NCBI GenBank assembly: GCA_015056815.1
Contig: SVFN01000016.1
Location: forward strand, 1-64,000
Source: Lachnospiraceae bacterium
GTDB taxonomy: Bacteria; Bacillota; Clostridia; Lachnospirales; Lachnospiraceae
Reading direction: 5' to 3'
DNA: 64,000 bases
Of this stretch, positions 7,986 through 17,069 are shown piece after piece. The notes below the pieces were generated by a model, which was given only the letters and a program-made list of their open reading frames with translations, was not told the DNA's origin and ran no database searches. How positions within the stretch are numbered: position 1 is the stretch's first letter; the number at the start of each line of letters is the position of its first letter. The position numbers and the translations under genes were made by a program.

Positions 7986-9317
7986 TTAAATGCTCCAAAT
8001 AATGTTCTTTTCTTCAAAACCTTTATTCAGCAACATTTGCTTGATTATTTTTGCTACATCCCCTGATTCAACCGCAATAACAATACGATCCATTTTTTCA
8101 GGGGCAATTTGGTCTGGTGACTGAATGGAATAGTCTTTGTTTGCTATGAAATCATAATTTTTGTCATACCAACCACTTAAAGAAATCGAAGACACTTCTT
8201 TAATCTGTCTATAATACGCTTGTCCTACCATTCCGGCTCCATATAATCCAATCGTTTTTGCCCCAACTATTTCTCGGTATGGAAAAATATATCTTTCACC
8301 ATGTCCATATTTCATTTTTCTCATTTGCCAAAACAAATATTCTTCTGCATTGCTTTCTAATATCTTCTTTCTTTCTTCTGCTCTCATAAAAACTTCATCA
8401 GATCTCATTTGATTTATTTCAAACTCAGTAAAAACATAGTTTTTTGTAAAATCAAATATCTTTTTATAATTCTCCCAACTACGTTGTGCTTCTATCAGAC
8501 CTACATATCTTACTAAAACTTGATTTTGAAAACTTTTTTTAACAAGTTCATATCTTCCTTTTTTTATTAATCCGTTCCTTAGCTCTTGGACTGTTGAAAG
8601 CATATCAACAGTATCAATATTTTCTTCTCCGAATCCCTGCAAACTGTTTGGGTTATTAACACGATATGTAACAAATTTTTTAGGTACCCAACTTATCTTC
8701 TCTGCAAGTGCCATTGACATAAGCACGAAATACTCATCATTATCACGTTTACTCGCTTGAAATTCAAGTTCTTGCTGCACGATAAAACTTTTCCTATACA
8801 ATTTATTCCATGGCCCAGACGATGCAAGAAGCAGAATATTATCTGGTATATCGTGATAGGATACAATTCCAACATCTTTATAATCTCTGACAAGTGATTC
8901 CCTAAAAAATGGCACAGACCTATCGTATTTACCTGTCTGATCATCATATGTCTGCACATCACAAACTACAATATCTGAATTATGTTTTTCCGCTGATGCC
9001 ACCATTTCTGTAAACATATTTTCGTCACAAAAATCATCGCCGTCAAAGAATAACACATACTTACCTTTCGCATTTTTTAGACCATTATTCCGAGCCACCC
9101 CCGCATATTGATTGGTTTGCCTAATTAATTTAATTTTATTGTTAATATAAGAATAATTTTCTATAATCTCTGCCGTTTTGTCTGTCGATCCATCATCTAC
9201 ACATATTATTTCAAAATCTTGAAGTGTTTGTCTTAAAAAAGACTCAAGGCATATAGAAATGTACTTTTCTATGTTATAGCATGGTATGATAACACTTATC
9301 TTTCTTTCTAGCTTCAT
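7986..9317 (-). CDS. GT2 glycosyltransferase with C-terminal Rossmann-like module
   Basis: 443 residues. A GT-A family 2 domain is clear: VIIPCYNIEKY at the start, CVDDGSTDKT and the metal-binding FFDGDDF, then GPWNKLYRKSF, a common acceptor-side motif. A helical segment follows. Residues 353-443 are the shared module (IGLYGAGMVGQ, WYDKN, RIVIAVE). The gene lies 3 bases from its upstream neighbour, also a GT2. It probably adds a sugar to a growing glycan at the cytoplasmic face; donor and acceptor are unknown. Confidence 0.88.
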   Translation of the reverse strand: MKLERKISVIIPCYNIEKYISICLESFLRQTLQDFEIICVDDGSTDKTAEIIENYSYINNKIKLIRQTNQYAGVARNNGLKNAKGKYVLFFDGDDFCDENMFTEMVASAEKHNSDIVVCDVQTYDDQTGKYDRSVPFFRESLVRDYKDVGIVSYHDIPDNILLLASSGPWNKLYRKSFIVQQELEFQASKRDNDEYFVLMSMALAEKISWVPKKFVTYRVNNPNSLQGFGEENIDTVDMLSTVQELRNGLIKKGRYELVKKSFQNQVLVRYVGLIEAQRSWENYKKIFDFTKNYVFTEFEINQMRSDEVFMRAEERKKILESNAEEYLFWQMRKMKYGHGERYIFPYREIVGAKTIGLYGAGMVGQAYYRQIKEVSSISLSGWYDKNYDFIANKDYSIQSPDQIAPEKMDRIVIAVESGDVAKIIKQMLLNKGFEEKNIIWSI

Positions 9318-9320
9318 GCA

Positions 9321-10730
9321 CTATTTACCACCTTCCAATGAAATATTAAAAAATTCCCTATATTCCATATTGGAGAACAAATCACAATGTATATTGTCAT
9401 ATATATCTACAATTTCCGTTCTCATCTCCCGTTTGCAAATTTCCTTTACCATTTGGTCTCTGTTTTTGTAACTGGATATAATAACAAATTCAGGACATAC
9501 CTGTGATAAATGTTCTATACAACAAGTGCCATTATTAGTTTCCTCTCCCAATTCTGTTTCTATATATACAATTCTTGCAATCACTTCTCCATAAATATGC
9601 TTATAAAACCTTACTAACTCTTCTGTATGTTTTCCTTTCCCATATAACCCCACAAGAAAATGGCTTTGATTTAAAGGGAGATCATCAACTAATCTAATAT
9701 ACTTTTCTCTTAAAATTTCTTCCGTTTGTCCTTTTATATCCTTCACATTCAAATTATCAATCTTACGTTTCTCAATATTGCGCAAACTCTTCCAGTGTTT
9801 CAATAAAACTCCCAAATTCCAATTCTTTAATTCTCCATTATTTTTCTCACATATTTTTAAGTATAATTTCCAAACTAACATAAACAATTTTATAGTTTCA
9901 CAATCTTTCAAATTCGTCATCTCAGAATACTTTAGTGCATCGTATACCAAATCTGAGATATACTGTCTCATTCTATCATTATTTACATCTAGTTTGTTAT
10001 TGATGTAATCCAAAATCATTTGTACTACACTAAAATAATCCCTACATTTTTCAATAGATGGCTGACTTGTTACAGTACTATTTGGTCTAACTCTACGAAA
10101 ATAAAGCTTCTCTTTAATATATCCGACCCTTGTCGCTTTAATCATGCTGACAAATGTCATATAATTATCTTCAAAATAATAACCTTCTGGAAAATTAATA
10201 TTATTATCCAAAAGAAAAGACTTTTTATACACATTCATACATGATGATGCAAAATAATCTCGTGGATATATATATTCAAAAAACGCACGTCCACTCATAA
10301 CTCTGAATGTAGGTTCAATACTTCTACAATAATGGAATGTTTTTTTCCCTCCATCAGGAAAGACAACCGCATCATAATAAAGTAAATCGAATTCGTAACA
10401 CTCTAATTCTTTTTGTAATAGTTCAACCGTATTACTCTGAATATAATCATCTGAATCAACAAACATAACATAATTTGAGTTACTATGAGCAAGTCCATAA
10501 TTTCGTGCAGTTCCTTGCTTACCATGGTCAATCTCGTAAAAGGAGATATTATTATTAGCGTTAGCATATTCTTTGCAAATAACTACGCTTGCATCAGAAG
10601 ATCCATCATCAACAACAATAATCCTATCAAAAGATATCGTTTGATTCAAAAGACTATCAAGACAATCACCTATATATTTTTCATCGTTAAAAACTGGAAC
10701 AATTGCTGTTATTCGTATTTCTTTATTCAT
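9321..10730 (-). CDS. GT2 glycosyltransferase with divergent C-terminal module
   Basis: 469 residues. The GT2 domain has AIVPVFNDEKY, VVDDGSSDAS and FVDSDDYI as donor and metal motifs. From about residue 352 a module like that of the neighbouring enzymes is present, but the glycine motif is degraded: GLYGKGKHT lacks the last glycine, and YIET replaces the usual IDxx. It still ends with FVIIS. This copy may have lost nucleotide binding. Strongly AT-rich coding sequence, as in the rest of the operon. Confidence 0.85.
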   Translation of the reverse strand: MNKEIRITAIVPVFNDEKYIGDCLDSLLNQTISFDRIIVVDDGSSDASVVICKEYANANNNISFYEIDHGKQGTARNYGLAHSNSNYVMFVDSDDYIQSNTVELLQKELECYEFDLLYYDAVVFPDGGKKTFHYCRSIEPTFRVMSGRAFFEYIYPRDYFASSCMNVYKKSFLLDNNINFPEGYYFEDNYMTFVSMIKATRVGYIKEKLYFRRVRPNSTVTSQPSIEKCRDYFSVVQMILDYINNKLDVNNDRMRQYISDLVYDALKYSEMTNLKDCETIKLFMLVWKLYLKICEKNNGELKNWNLGVLLKHWKSLRNIEKRKIDNLNVKDIKGQTEEILREKYIRLVDDLPLNQSHFLVGLYGKGKHTEELVRFYKHIYGEVIARIVYIETELGEETNNGTCCIEHLSQVCPEFVIISSYKNRDQMVKEICKREMRTEIVDIYDNIHCDLFSNMEYREFFNISLEGGK

Positions 10731-10769
10731 AACGCTTTCACCATCAAACTAGAGTACATAAACAAATTA

Positions 10770-12266
10770 CTACAATAGTTCTTTTATAATATATTCAATA
10801 GACAGAATTCTTATTTTCTTATTTTTTCTTCTAATCATCTCATAGATAAATCCATATTCATAAGTCGCTGTTACAATCATCGTATTTAATTCCGGCAATT
10901 CATTATCTAGTTTGAAAATTGGCACTGGACATTCTTGTATGTTTCTCCTATCAATAACACATCTAACATCACAGCCACTCATTAACAATTCATCCACTAT
11001 ATGTTTTCCAAGTATCCCGTAGCCATATACTCCAATAATTCCCAAATCTTTTACATAGTTTCTAAAGCGATTGGGAGATTTTAATATTTGTATCCATTTA
11101 TCGAGCAAATCCCGTAAGAGTCTTTCTTTTTCTAAATCTTGTTCTAGCTGTTTATATTCATCTAAGCCTAATAGTCTCGGAGAAAATATTTTTTCATCAT
11201 TCCCTTTTTTATATATAGCATCAGAAATAGCATCCAAATAAGCATATCTATTTTCTTCATCCGGTTCCAAATGCATTCCCTCTCCCCATTCATTCCATGC
11301 ATTTACAAACATTATCTCTCTACCACTCTGTTCGTTTCTCTCAATAAGCTTACTCAAATATATCTTCATTTTTTCAGAACTAGCATTTATAATTACACTA
11401 CCATTATTTCCATGTCTTGGTGTATCATCATAATTTACAAATGCACCCACACTCCCTTTTTGAAAATCCTCAGAAAGAATATTTCTCCATACATCATCAT
11501 AATCAAAGCATTTGATGCCATTTATGTAATCACATCTAACTTGTTGCATTGCAATACCCGGTTGACAAATATACTTCATTTGTAAGCTTTTCTCTTGGGA
11601 TAATCTAGGTTGATTACCAATGGCAAAAATACCTTCGAAGCCATTTTTATATGCTAAATCATTCCACATTTCTATCATGTTTTCAAAACAAGATATATCC
11701 TTCAATTTATGAAATTCCATTACTGGCTTATTTCCTATTTTTATATAACGTTCATCTCTAAAAAAAGGTAGAAGATACTCAAAATGTCTTTCCCATTCTT
11801 TTTCATTTCCATATTTTTGTTCTAAAAGAATCCCATTTTCTGAATTTGTTGTAGTTTCAAACAAACTTGCCCATGTATTTCTTTCACTCAATCCACTCCA
11901 TGTTCTTGCCCAGGTTTCATTAGCCCACGAAAAGCAAAAATTAATGTCAATATCTTTCCATCGTAGGAGATTTTCTGCAGGTTTCTCAAGTATTTGTTTT
12001 CCTTCTTTAAACCAATAATGATAAATACATATTCCATCAAGACCACTTCTTTTTATAAGCTTCTCTTGCCATACCATAGTTGAATGATCTAATAAATTGT
12101 AATAATACCCATTAAGTGGTAATACAGGCTGAGCATGGTTTTCATAAAGCGGTTTTGCGCTTTTTACGGACGTCCACTCTGTAAAATTTTCCCCCCACCA
12201 TTCACTATTTTCTTTTACTTCATGAAACTGCGGTAAATATAATGCCAATATTTTCATTTCAATCAC
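10770..12266 (-). CDS. WbsX/GH99-like protein with C-terminal Rossmann-like module
   Basis: 498 residues. The N-terminal about 360 residues match the GH99-like WbsX family of O-antigen and capsule loci: YLPQFHEVKENSEWWG, FTEWTSV, IYHYWFKEG, FCFSWANETWARTW and FVNAWNEWGEGMHLEP. The family is related to endo-mannosidases, but its role in glycan assembly is not settled; it could trim or transfer. Residues 408-498 are the shared module (IGVYGYGILGK, CVIDRR, TMIVTATYE). It sits between a GT4 and a GT2, as in many polysaccharide clusters. Confidence 0.88.
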   Translation of the reverse strand: MIEMKILALYLPQFHEVKENSEWWGENFTEWTSVKSAKPLYENHAQPVLPLNGYYYNLLDHSTMVWQEKLIKRSGLDGICIYHYWFKEGKQILEKPAENLLRWKDIDINFCFSWANETWARTWSGLSERNTWASLFETTTNSENGILLEQKYGNEKEWERHFEYLLPFFRDERYIKIGNKPVMEFHKLKDISCFENMIEMWNDLAYKNGFEGIFAIGNQPRLSQEKSLQMKYICQPGIAMQQVRCDYINGIKCFDYDDVWRNILSEDFQKGSVGAFVNYDDTPRHGNNGSVIINASSEKMKIYLSKLIERNEQSGREIMFVNAWNEWGEGMHLEPDEENRYAYLDAISDAIYKKGNDEKIFSPRLLGLDEYKQLEQDLEKERLLRDLLDKWIQILKSPNRFRNYVKDLGIIGVYGYGILGKHIVDELLMSGCDVRCVIDRRNIQECPVPIFKLDNELPELNTMIVTATYEYGFIYEMIRRKNKKIRILSIEYIIKELL

Positions 12267-12308
12267 CCCCCATACTCTTCCACAAAAATATGCAGATTTC
12301 TAAGATCA

Positions 12309-13967
12309 TCACTTCGCCTTATTATCCTGAATTCTCGGCTTGTAATAATTGTATTCGCTCTTTTGAAGGTATGTTACATATTCTCTGATTTCACTATCTG
12401 TATTATGTCCAAACAGATTAATAATCTTCACATTTTTAATTTGTTTATCATTTATATATTCCACAACACGCTTAAAAACGGTCTCGTGATAATCCATTGA
12501 CGATATGATAATGCCATCAACGGAAGAGCAAGCTTCTGATAGTTTTATTACTTGAAATTCGCGAAAATTCTTTTTTTGAGCAACCATATCATCATTATCA
12601 ATTATCATTTTCAATACTTCTGTCTTATTCCATTTTTTTAATATTTGATAAATAATTCTTGCTCCTACGCCTGTACCATATATTGCCCAAATTTCATTTT
12701 CACCTATTTGAAAATCAGCCAATTTTCTTTCATATATTTTAATCTGCGTTTGTTCCGCTATATCCTTTTTTTCATATCTTTTTTTAAATTCTAAAAATCT
12801 CTTTTCAAGCCCACTAAGCACAATTGGATTATACCCTGTCTTCTCCGTTACTGCTCTCTCATATATCTGTTTCAATTTGAAGACATACTCTTCCGCATTA
12901 AAGTTCTCAATTGCGTAATTTTGAGCACTTTTCATCGTTCTATAGCGTTCTTCATCAGGCATAGAAATCGCTTCAATCATTTTTTCAGCAAGTTCTTCCA
13001 CATTTCCTCTCTGATAAAGCAAGCCTCTTTCTCTTCTTTCTCCTAAGAGTTCGACAGTTGCACCCTCAGCAGTTCCAATTACAAAGTTACCTGCCATCAT
13101 CGCTTCTATGGTACACCTTCCAAGTGCTTCATTGTTTGAAGCAGTAACAGAATAACTCGCCACACGTCTAGCCTCTGTTAAATCCTTCGAAAACCCATGT
13201 AACCGAATAATGTCTCCAAGATTATTTGAATCAATATACTTTTGAATCCACCAGATTAATTGTTCATCTCCATTCCCATATATATCAAGATGAACATCTT
13301 TGTATCCTTTCTCGACAATTCTTTTTACTGCTCGAACTGCATCCTTCTGACCTTTTGTTTCCGAAATCACACCTGTTATTATAAAACATTTTTGATCATG
13401 TCCATTTATGTCATCGAAATATCTGTTTATATTAAATCCGTTATATATCCTTGTACTCTCAATTCCATACTTTTTCTTAAAGCTATCCTTTACATAATCC
13501 GAAATGGAGATTATACTCCTCGCCAATCGCATTAGCTCTATTATTAATCTCTCATCAATAAATACTTTTCCAAACTGTTCTTCAACCAGCTCTCTAATAT
13601 GCCATACATACGGTATATTTGCTATTAGCCCAGCTATTGCCCCCACGTAATTCACACTTGAATTAATATGAATTAAATCAACCTTCTCTTGAATTGCTAT
13701 TTTAGCGATTGTCTGTGCAGCCTCATAGTTTTTTCCAAATTCTTTCTGTTTTCTCTCCTGAGTCAATTCATTCTTATAGCAATAGCTATTAGTATAATCC
13801 ACTACATAACACAGATATCCTCTTTCTCTTAAAAACTGTGAAAAAGTACCTTCATCACCAATTACTACTACTGCTTCTAACTCTGGCGGTAATGCTGTAA
13901 TCGTGTCAATCAATGACTGCGCAGACCCATATAAAGACGGATCAACCGCTATATACATAATTTTCAT
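12309..13967 (-). CDS. GT4 glycosyltransferase with C-terminal Rossmann-like module
   Basis: 552 residues. GT-B fold family 4: an N-terminal acceptor domain (LIHINSSVNYVGAIAG, VWHIREL), then a donor domain with FIITGVISETKGQ, LHGFSKD and ASNNEALGRCTIEAMMAG, which contains the family's E-x7-E pattern. From about residue 424 comes the shared module (IWAIYGTGVGA, MIIDND, GIIISS), here with the last glycine replaced by alanine. It probably transfers a hexose from a nucleotide sugar with retention. Confidence 0.88.
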   Translation of the reverse strand: MKIMYIAVDPSLYGSAQSLIDTITALPPELEAVVVIGDEGTFSQFLRERGYLCYVVDYTNSYCYKNELTQERKQKEFGKNYEAAQTIAKIAIQEKVDLIHINSSVNYVGAIAGLIANIPYVWHIRELVEEQFGKVFIDERLIIELMRLARSIISISDYVKDSFKKKYGIESTRIYNGFNINRYFDDINGHDQKCFIITGVISETKGQKDAVRAVKRIVEKGYKDVHLDIYGNGDEQLIWWIQKYIDSNNLGDIIRLHGFSKDLTEARRVASYSVTASNNEALGRCTIEAMMAGNFVIGTAEGATVELLGERRERGLLYQRGNVEELAEKMIEAISMPDEERYRTMKSAQNYAIENFNAEEYVFKLKQIYERAVTEKTGYNPIVLSGLEKRFLEFKKRYEKKDIAEQTQIKIYERKLADFQIGENEIWAIYGTGVGARIIYQILKKWNKTEVLKMIIDNDDMVAQKKNFREFQVIKLSEACSSVDGIIISSMDYHETVFKRVVEYINDKQIKNVKIINLFGHNTDSEIREYVTYLQKSEYNYYKPRIQDNKAK

Positions 13968-13983
13968 GATGTAATCCTTCTTT

Positions 13984-15090
13984 CTAAATCACCTTATCTA
14001 GAAAAGAAAAAAAACTATCTGCTTTCTTTTTTTCATTCTCTATTATTAAATCATACTCAGGTTTCCTCGTCCTTAGTTTCCCAATAATTTTAATATAAAT
14101 TTCTTTTACAAATGCATCAGTATCTTTACACTTGTAGATCAAATTATCTGCCAAATCATTCTCTAACAATAAATTTTCTATTTTCCCTCTTCCGCATTTT
14201 TCATTTTCTATAGATATAAATGATGCTTCTTGAATAAGTGAAAAAACAGTTCCATGAAATAAATCTGTAATAACTATATCTGAAATAGCAATTAACTCCT
14301 GAAGTTCTAAAGGATTCACTTCATATATATATTTGTGTGTAAATTCTTTATTTCTAATAAACCCTCCAAGAATATTAAAATCATCATTATATTCTCTAAA
14401 AAATTGAATAGTAAAACGATAATCATTACACAAAATAAGGACACAAGGTTTTTTCGAACTAAGTTCCCACTTAGTTCGAATCCTTTCTAAATCTTTTATC
14501 CTAAAAAAGTCTGCCATCAAAAAACATGGATCACAATTGCTATATACTTCATGTTCTGAAATATGAGAAAGCTCTTTTAGCGTTATACGATCTCTTGTGC
14601 CTATATACTCAAATCTTTCAACCGATTCCTTAATAAATTCTTTCTGTTTTACACTCAATAATGAATAATCCGATCTCCCGGATACCGCATAAGCAGCCCT
14701 AATAGCTCTGCCTATATCATAATTCAGCCAATATGCATTAGGAAAACCTCTCATTCCATCCGTTTTCCACACTTCATCACTCCCAACTATGACAACATCA
14801 TATTCCTGTCCCTTTATATATTGGCTTAATTCATTAATGTCATCCGAAATAAGTGCATTCTCAGTCAAATTCAATTTTTTTCTGCACTCTATAAACTTTG
14901 AATACTTATATACATCTTTTTCATTTCTCCAATGGGTATAAAAATCATGTGATTTCTTCGAATCATAATTGATCATCTCAACAATCACATTATTTCCATA
15001 TCTTTCTTTAAGTACAAATTGCAAAGAATATGCCTGCAAAAACGCACCATAGTTTATACTTGCAAAATATGTTAGGATTCCTATTTTCAT
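13984..15090 (-). CDS. Polysaccharide pyruvyl transferase family protein
   Basis: 368 residues with the family start ILTYFASINYGAFLQAYSLQ, then VIVGSDEVWK and SDIVITDLFHGTVFSLI, all typical of CsaB/WcaK-type enzymes. These transfer a pyruvyl group from phosphoenolpyruvate to a sugar to form an acidic ketal; several such ketals bind surface-layer proteins. It lacks the Rossmann module of the genes downstream. Three bases separate it from the SGNH gene. The acceptor is unknown. Confidence 0.85.
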   Translation of the reverse strand: MKIGILTYFASINYGAFLQAYSLQFVLKERYGNNVIVEMINYDSKKSHDFYTHWRNEKDVYKYSKFIECRKKLNLTENALISDDINELSQYIKGQEYDVVIVGSDEVWKTDGMRGFPNAYWLNYDIGRAIRAAYAVSGRSDYSLLSVKQKEFIKESVERFEYIGTRDRITLKELSHISEHEVYSNCDPCFLMADFFRIKDLERIRTKWELSSKKPCVLILCNDYRFTIQFFREYNDDFNILGGFIRNKEFTHKYIYEVNPLELQELIAISDIVITDLFHGTVFSLIQEASFISIENEKCGRGKIENLLLENDLADNLIYKCKDTDAFVKEIYIKIIGKLRTRKPEYDLIIENEKKKADSFFSFLDKVI

Positions 15091-15093
15091 AAA

Positions 15094-16104
15094 TCACCCA
15101 ATCCACTCATTAATTATTTCAGCAACTAATATAGCTCCTTCTCTATTTAAATGCATTGAATCCCTAAAATAATCGTCTTTATATACCTCACTTGTCATAT
15201 CTAATACACTAGCACCTATTCTCGAAGATATTTCATTTATTAGCTTTTTTGTCTCTATGTAATATTCCTCGTTCCATATTTTTTTATAGCAATTTGTAAG
15301 TGGCGGCAAAAAAAATAAAACCCTCGTATTTTGTGTTTTTTCAAACATTCCATAAAGTATTCTTTTGTTCTCAAGAATAGTTTCTTCAAATGGTTTTTTG
15401 TACTGTCTTTTTATTATATTGATTTCTTCTTGACTTATTTTGTCTTCATCAAATTTTTTCTCATAATTATAATTCAATACATTGGTAGTAGAAAGAAAAT
15501 ACTCATCCCACATGTTTTGACTAACTTCATTCCAATCAGTTATCCCATAAAACAATTCATTAAATTTTCTTTTTTCTTCTTCATAATGCTCTATTTCACC
15601 AGCAATTCGTTGATTATTATGCGCTGTGCCATAAAAAGAATAATAAAATCTTATGTTATCATCTTTTGTTTTCGACATGGATTCATCATATCTAAATGAA
15701 AATGGGGCAACAGTCTGTATTATAAATTTAAAATGTTTTTGACTTTGCTTCGCTACCTTCAATGCACACCAATCATAATAAAAATCTTGAGCACTAACCG
15801 CTAAGTTGATTATCTTTCTATGAATCATATTTTCAAAAATGGCATCTCTTCCAAATGACATTCCTAAAACTAGTCCCTCTGATATCTTTGTCTTTTTTGC
15901 CTTATCAAGAATTAATTTCAATTCTGGGAAGAATTCCATATATCTTAGAAAACCAACGTCAACTACTCTATTTTTGTATTGCAAGAAAATACCTTTAGGA
16001 GCATAAATTCTCCGAACTTTAATTTCATTACGTAAAAAATAATTTTCAAGAGCATCTGCACCGCCATTACTACCTCTTATTTCTATTTGATCATTCAGAT
16101 ACAT
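15094..16104 (-). CDS. SGNH-like hydrolase or acyltransferase
   Basis: 336 residues and no signal peptide. Two elements of the SGNH fold are visible: a likely nucleophile block GMSFGRDAIF near residue 100, and the C-terminal DSMHLNREGA block with the Asp and His of the triad. DltD-like and O-antigen SGNH proteins move or remove O-acetyl groups. The start overlaps the end of the propeller-like gene by 10 bases. The enzyme probably edits acyl groups on the glycan. Overall similarity to known families is weak. Confidence 0.55.
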   Translation of the reverse strand: MYLNDQIEIRGSNGGADALENYFLRNEIKVRRIYAPKGIFLQYKNRVVDVGFLRYMEFFPELKLILDKAKKTKISEGLVLGMSFGRDAIFENMIHRKIINLAVSAQDFYYDWCALKVAKQSQKHFKFIIQTVAPFSFRYDESMSKTKDDNIRFYYSFYGTAHNNQRIAGEIEHYEEEKRKFNELFYGITDWNEVSQNMWDEYFLSTTNVLNYNYEKKFDEDKISQEEINIIKRQYKKPFEETILENKRILYGMFEKTQNTRVLFFLPPLTNCYKKIWNEEYYIETKKLINEISSRIGASVLDMTSEVYKDDYFRDSMHLNREGAILVAEIINEWIG

Positions 16105-17069
16105 TGTATAAAATCTCCTAACCTTATCTCATCTCCTTCTTTGACAATCGTTTTATTGCAAGTAAGTAATCTTTCAATTTCAACTGCATTCTCCGGCTCT
16201 AGTAAACGATTTAATGCAGGTACTTTGTAATTATCATAGAATTCAAATGCAATGTCTTCAATTCCTTTACAACTATTATTTTCAAAAACTACTTTAGCAA
16301 CCGACAGATCATTCTCTCTCAATAGTAATAATTCATTATTACATTCCCATACTTTTCTATAGCCGCATGCAGAATTAAAATTATACACACAAAAAACTTT
16401 ATTGTTATCTTTTAAAACAACTGCTCCTTTAAATCTATCAGTTAAAACCAGCCCCCTATTTTCTAGCACTTCTATAGCAGATATTTTCCCATCATATTTA
16501 TTTCTATCTATATATTTAAATTGTCTATTGGAGATACAAAATTCTAAAATTCCTCCACCATCATAAAGTGGAATCAAAATGTTATTTCTGTACAGCGTAG
16601 CATACAAGCAAAATGCACTATATTTTTTCTCTGTTGTGCTGTATATTATGTTATATGCACTTAAGTATTCAAACCCATCATTATCAATATCATATATTGC
16701 AATTTCTGGATGTTTTATACTTACAATGTACAACTTATTTTCTACCAAAAAAACTGAACAAGATTTCAGTTCATGCATAATATCTTGCTCTTGTCTAACA
16801 ATCTTTCGATAGGCTCCCGTATCACAATTAATACGATACATATTGGAAGCTGTTACCGGAATAACAAATAGTTCATTATTATATTTAATAATGGCTCCAA
16901 ATAATCTAATATTTTCTTTTTCTTCCTTTATTTTGCAAATTACTTCAACCTTTCCATTACTATTAATTTTACATACAAGATTACTATCATGATCGCAAAA
17001 CCAAATAACTTCTTTTTCTCTTAAAATAGTATCAGTATATATTTTTATCTTCTTCCCAATCTTCTTCAC
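16095..17069 (-). CDS. Unrecognised protein, possible beta-propeller
   Basis: 324 residues, no signal peptide or membrane segment. The sequence is rich in short beta-strand units with repeated aromatic-Asn/Asp turns (VIWFCDHDSNLVCKI, LFGAIIKYNNELFVIP, NKLYIVSIKHPEIAIYDI), suggesting a six- or seven-blade propeller. I do not recognise a family. It overlaps murB by 4 bases and the SGNH gene by 10, so it is part of the operon core. It might bind a glycan or organise the complex; this is a guess. Confidence 0.5.
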   Translation of the reverse strand: MKKIGKKIKIYTDTILREKEVIWFCDHDSNLVCKINSNGKVEVICKIKEEKENIRLFGAIIKYNNELFVIPVTASNMYRINCDTGAYRKIVRQEQDIMHELKSCSVFLVENKLYIVSIKHPEIAIYDIDNDGFEYLSAYNIIYSTTEKKYSAFCLYATLYRNNILIPLYDGGGILEFCISNRQFKYIDRNKYDGKISAIEVLENRGLVLTDRFKGAVVLKDNNKVFCVYNFNSACGYRKVWECNNELLLLRENDLSVAKVVFENNSCKGIEDIAFEFYDNYKVPALNRLLEPENAVEIERLLTCNKTIVKEGDEIRLGDFIQCI

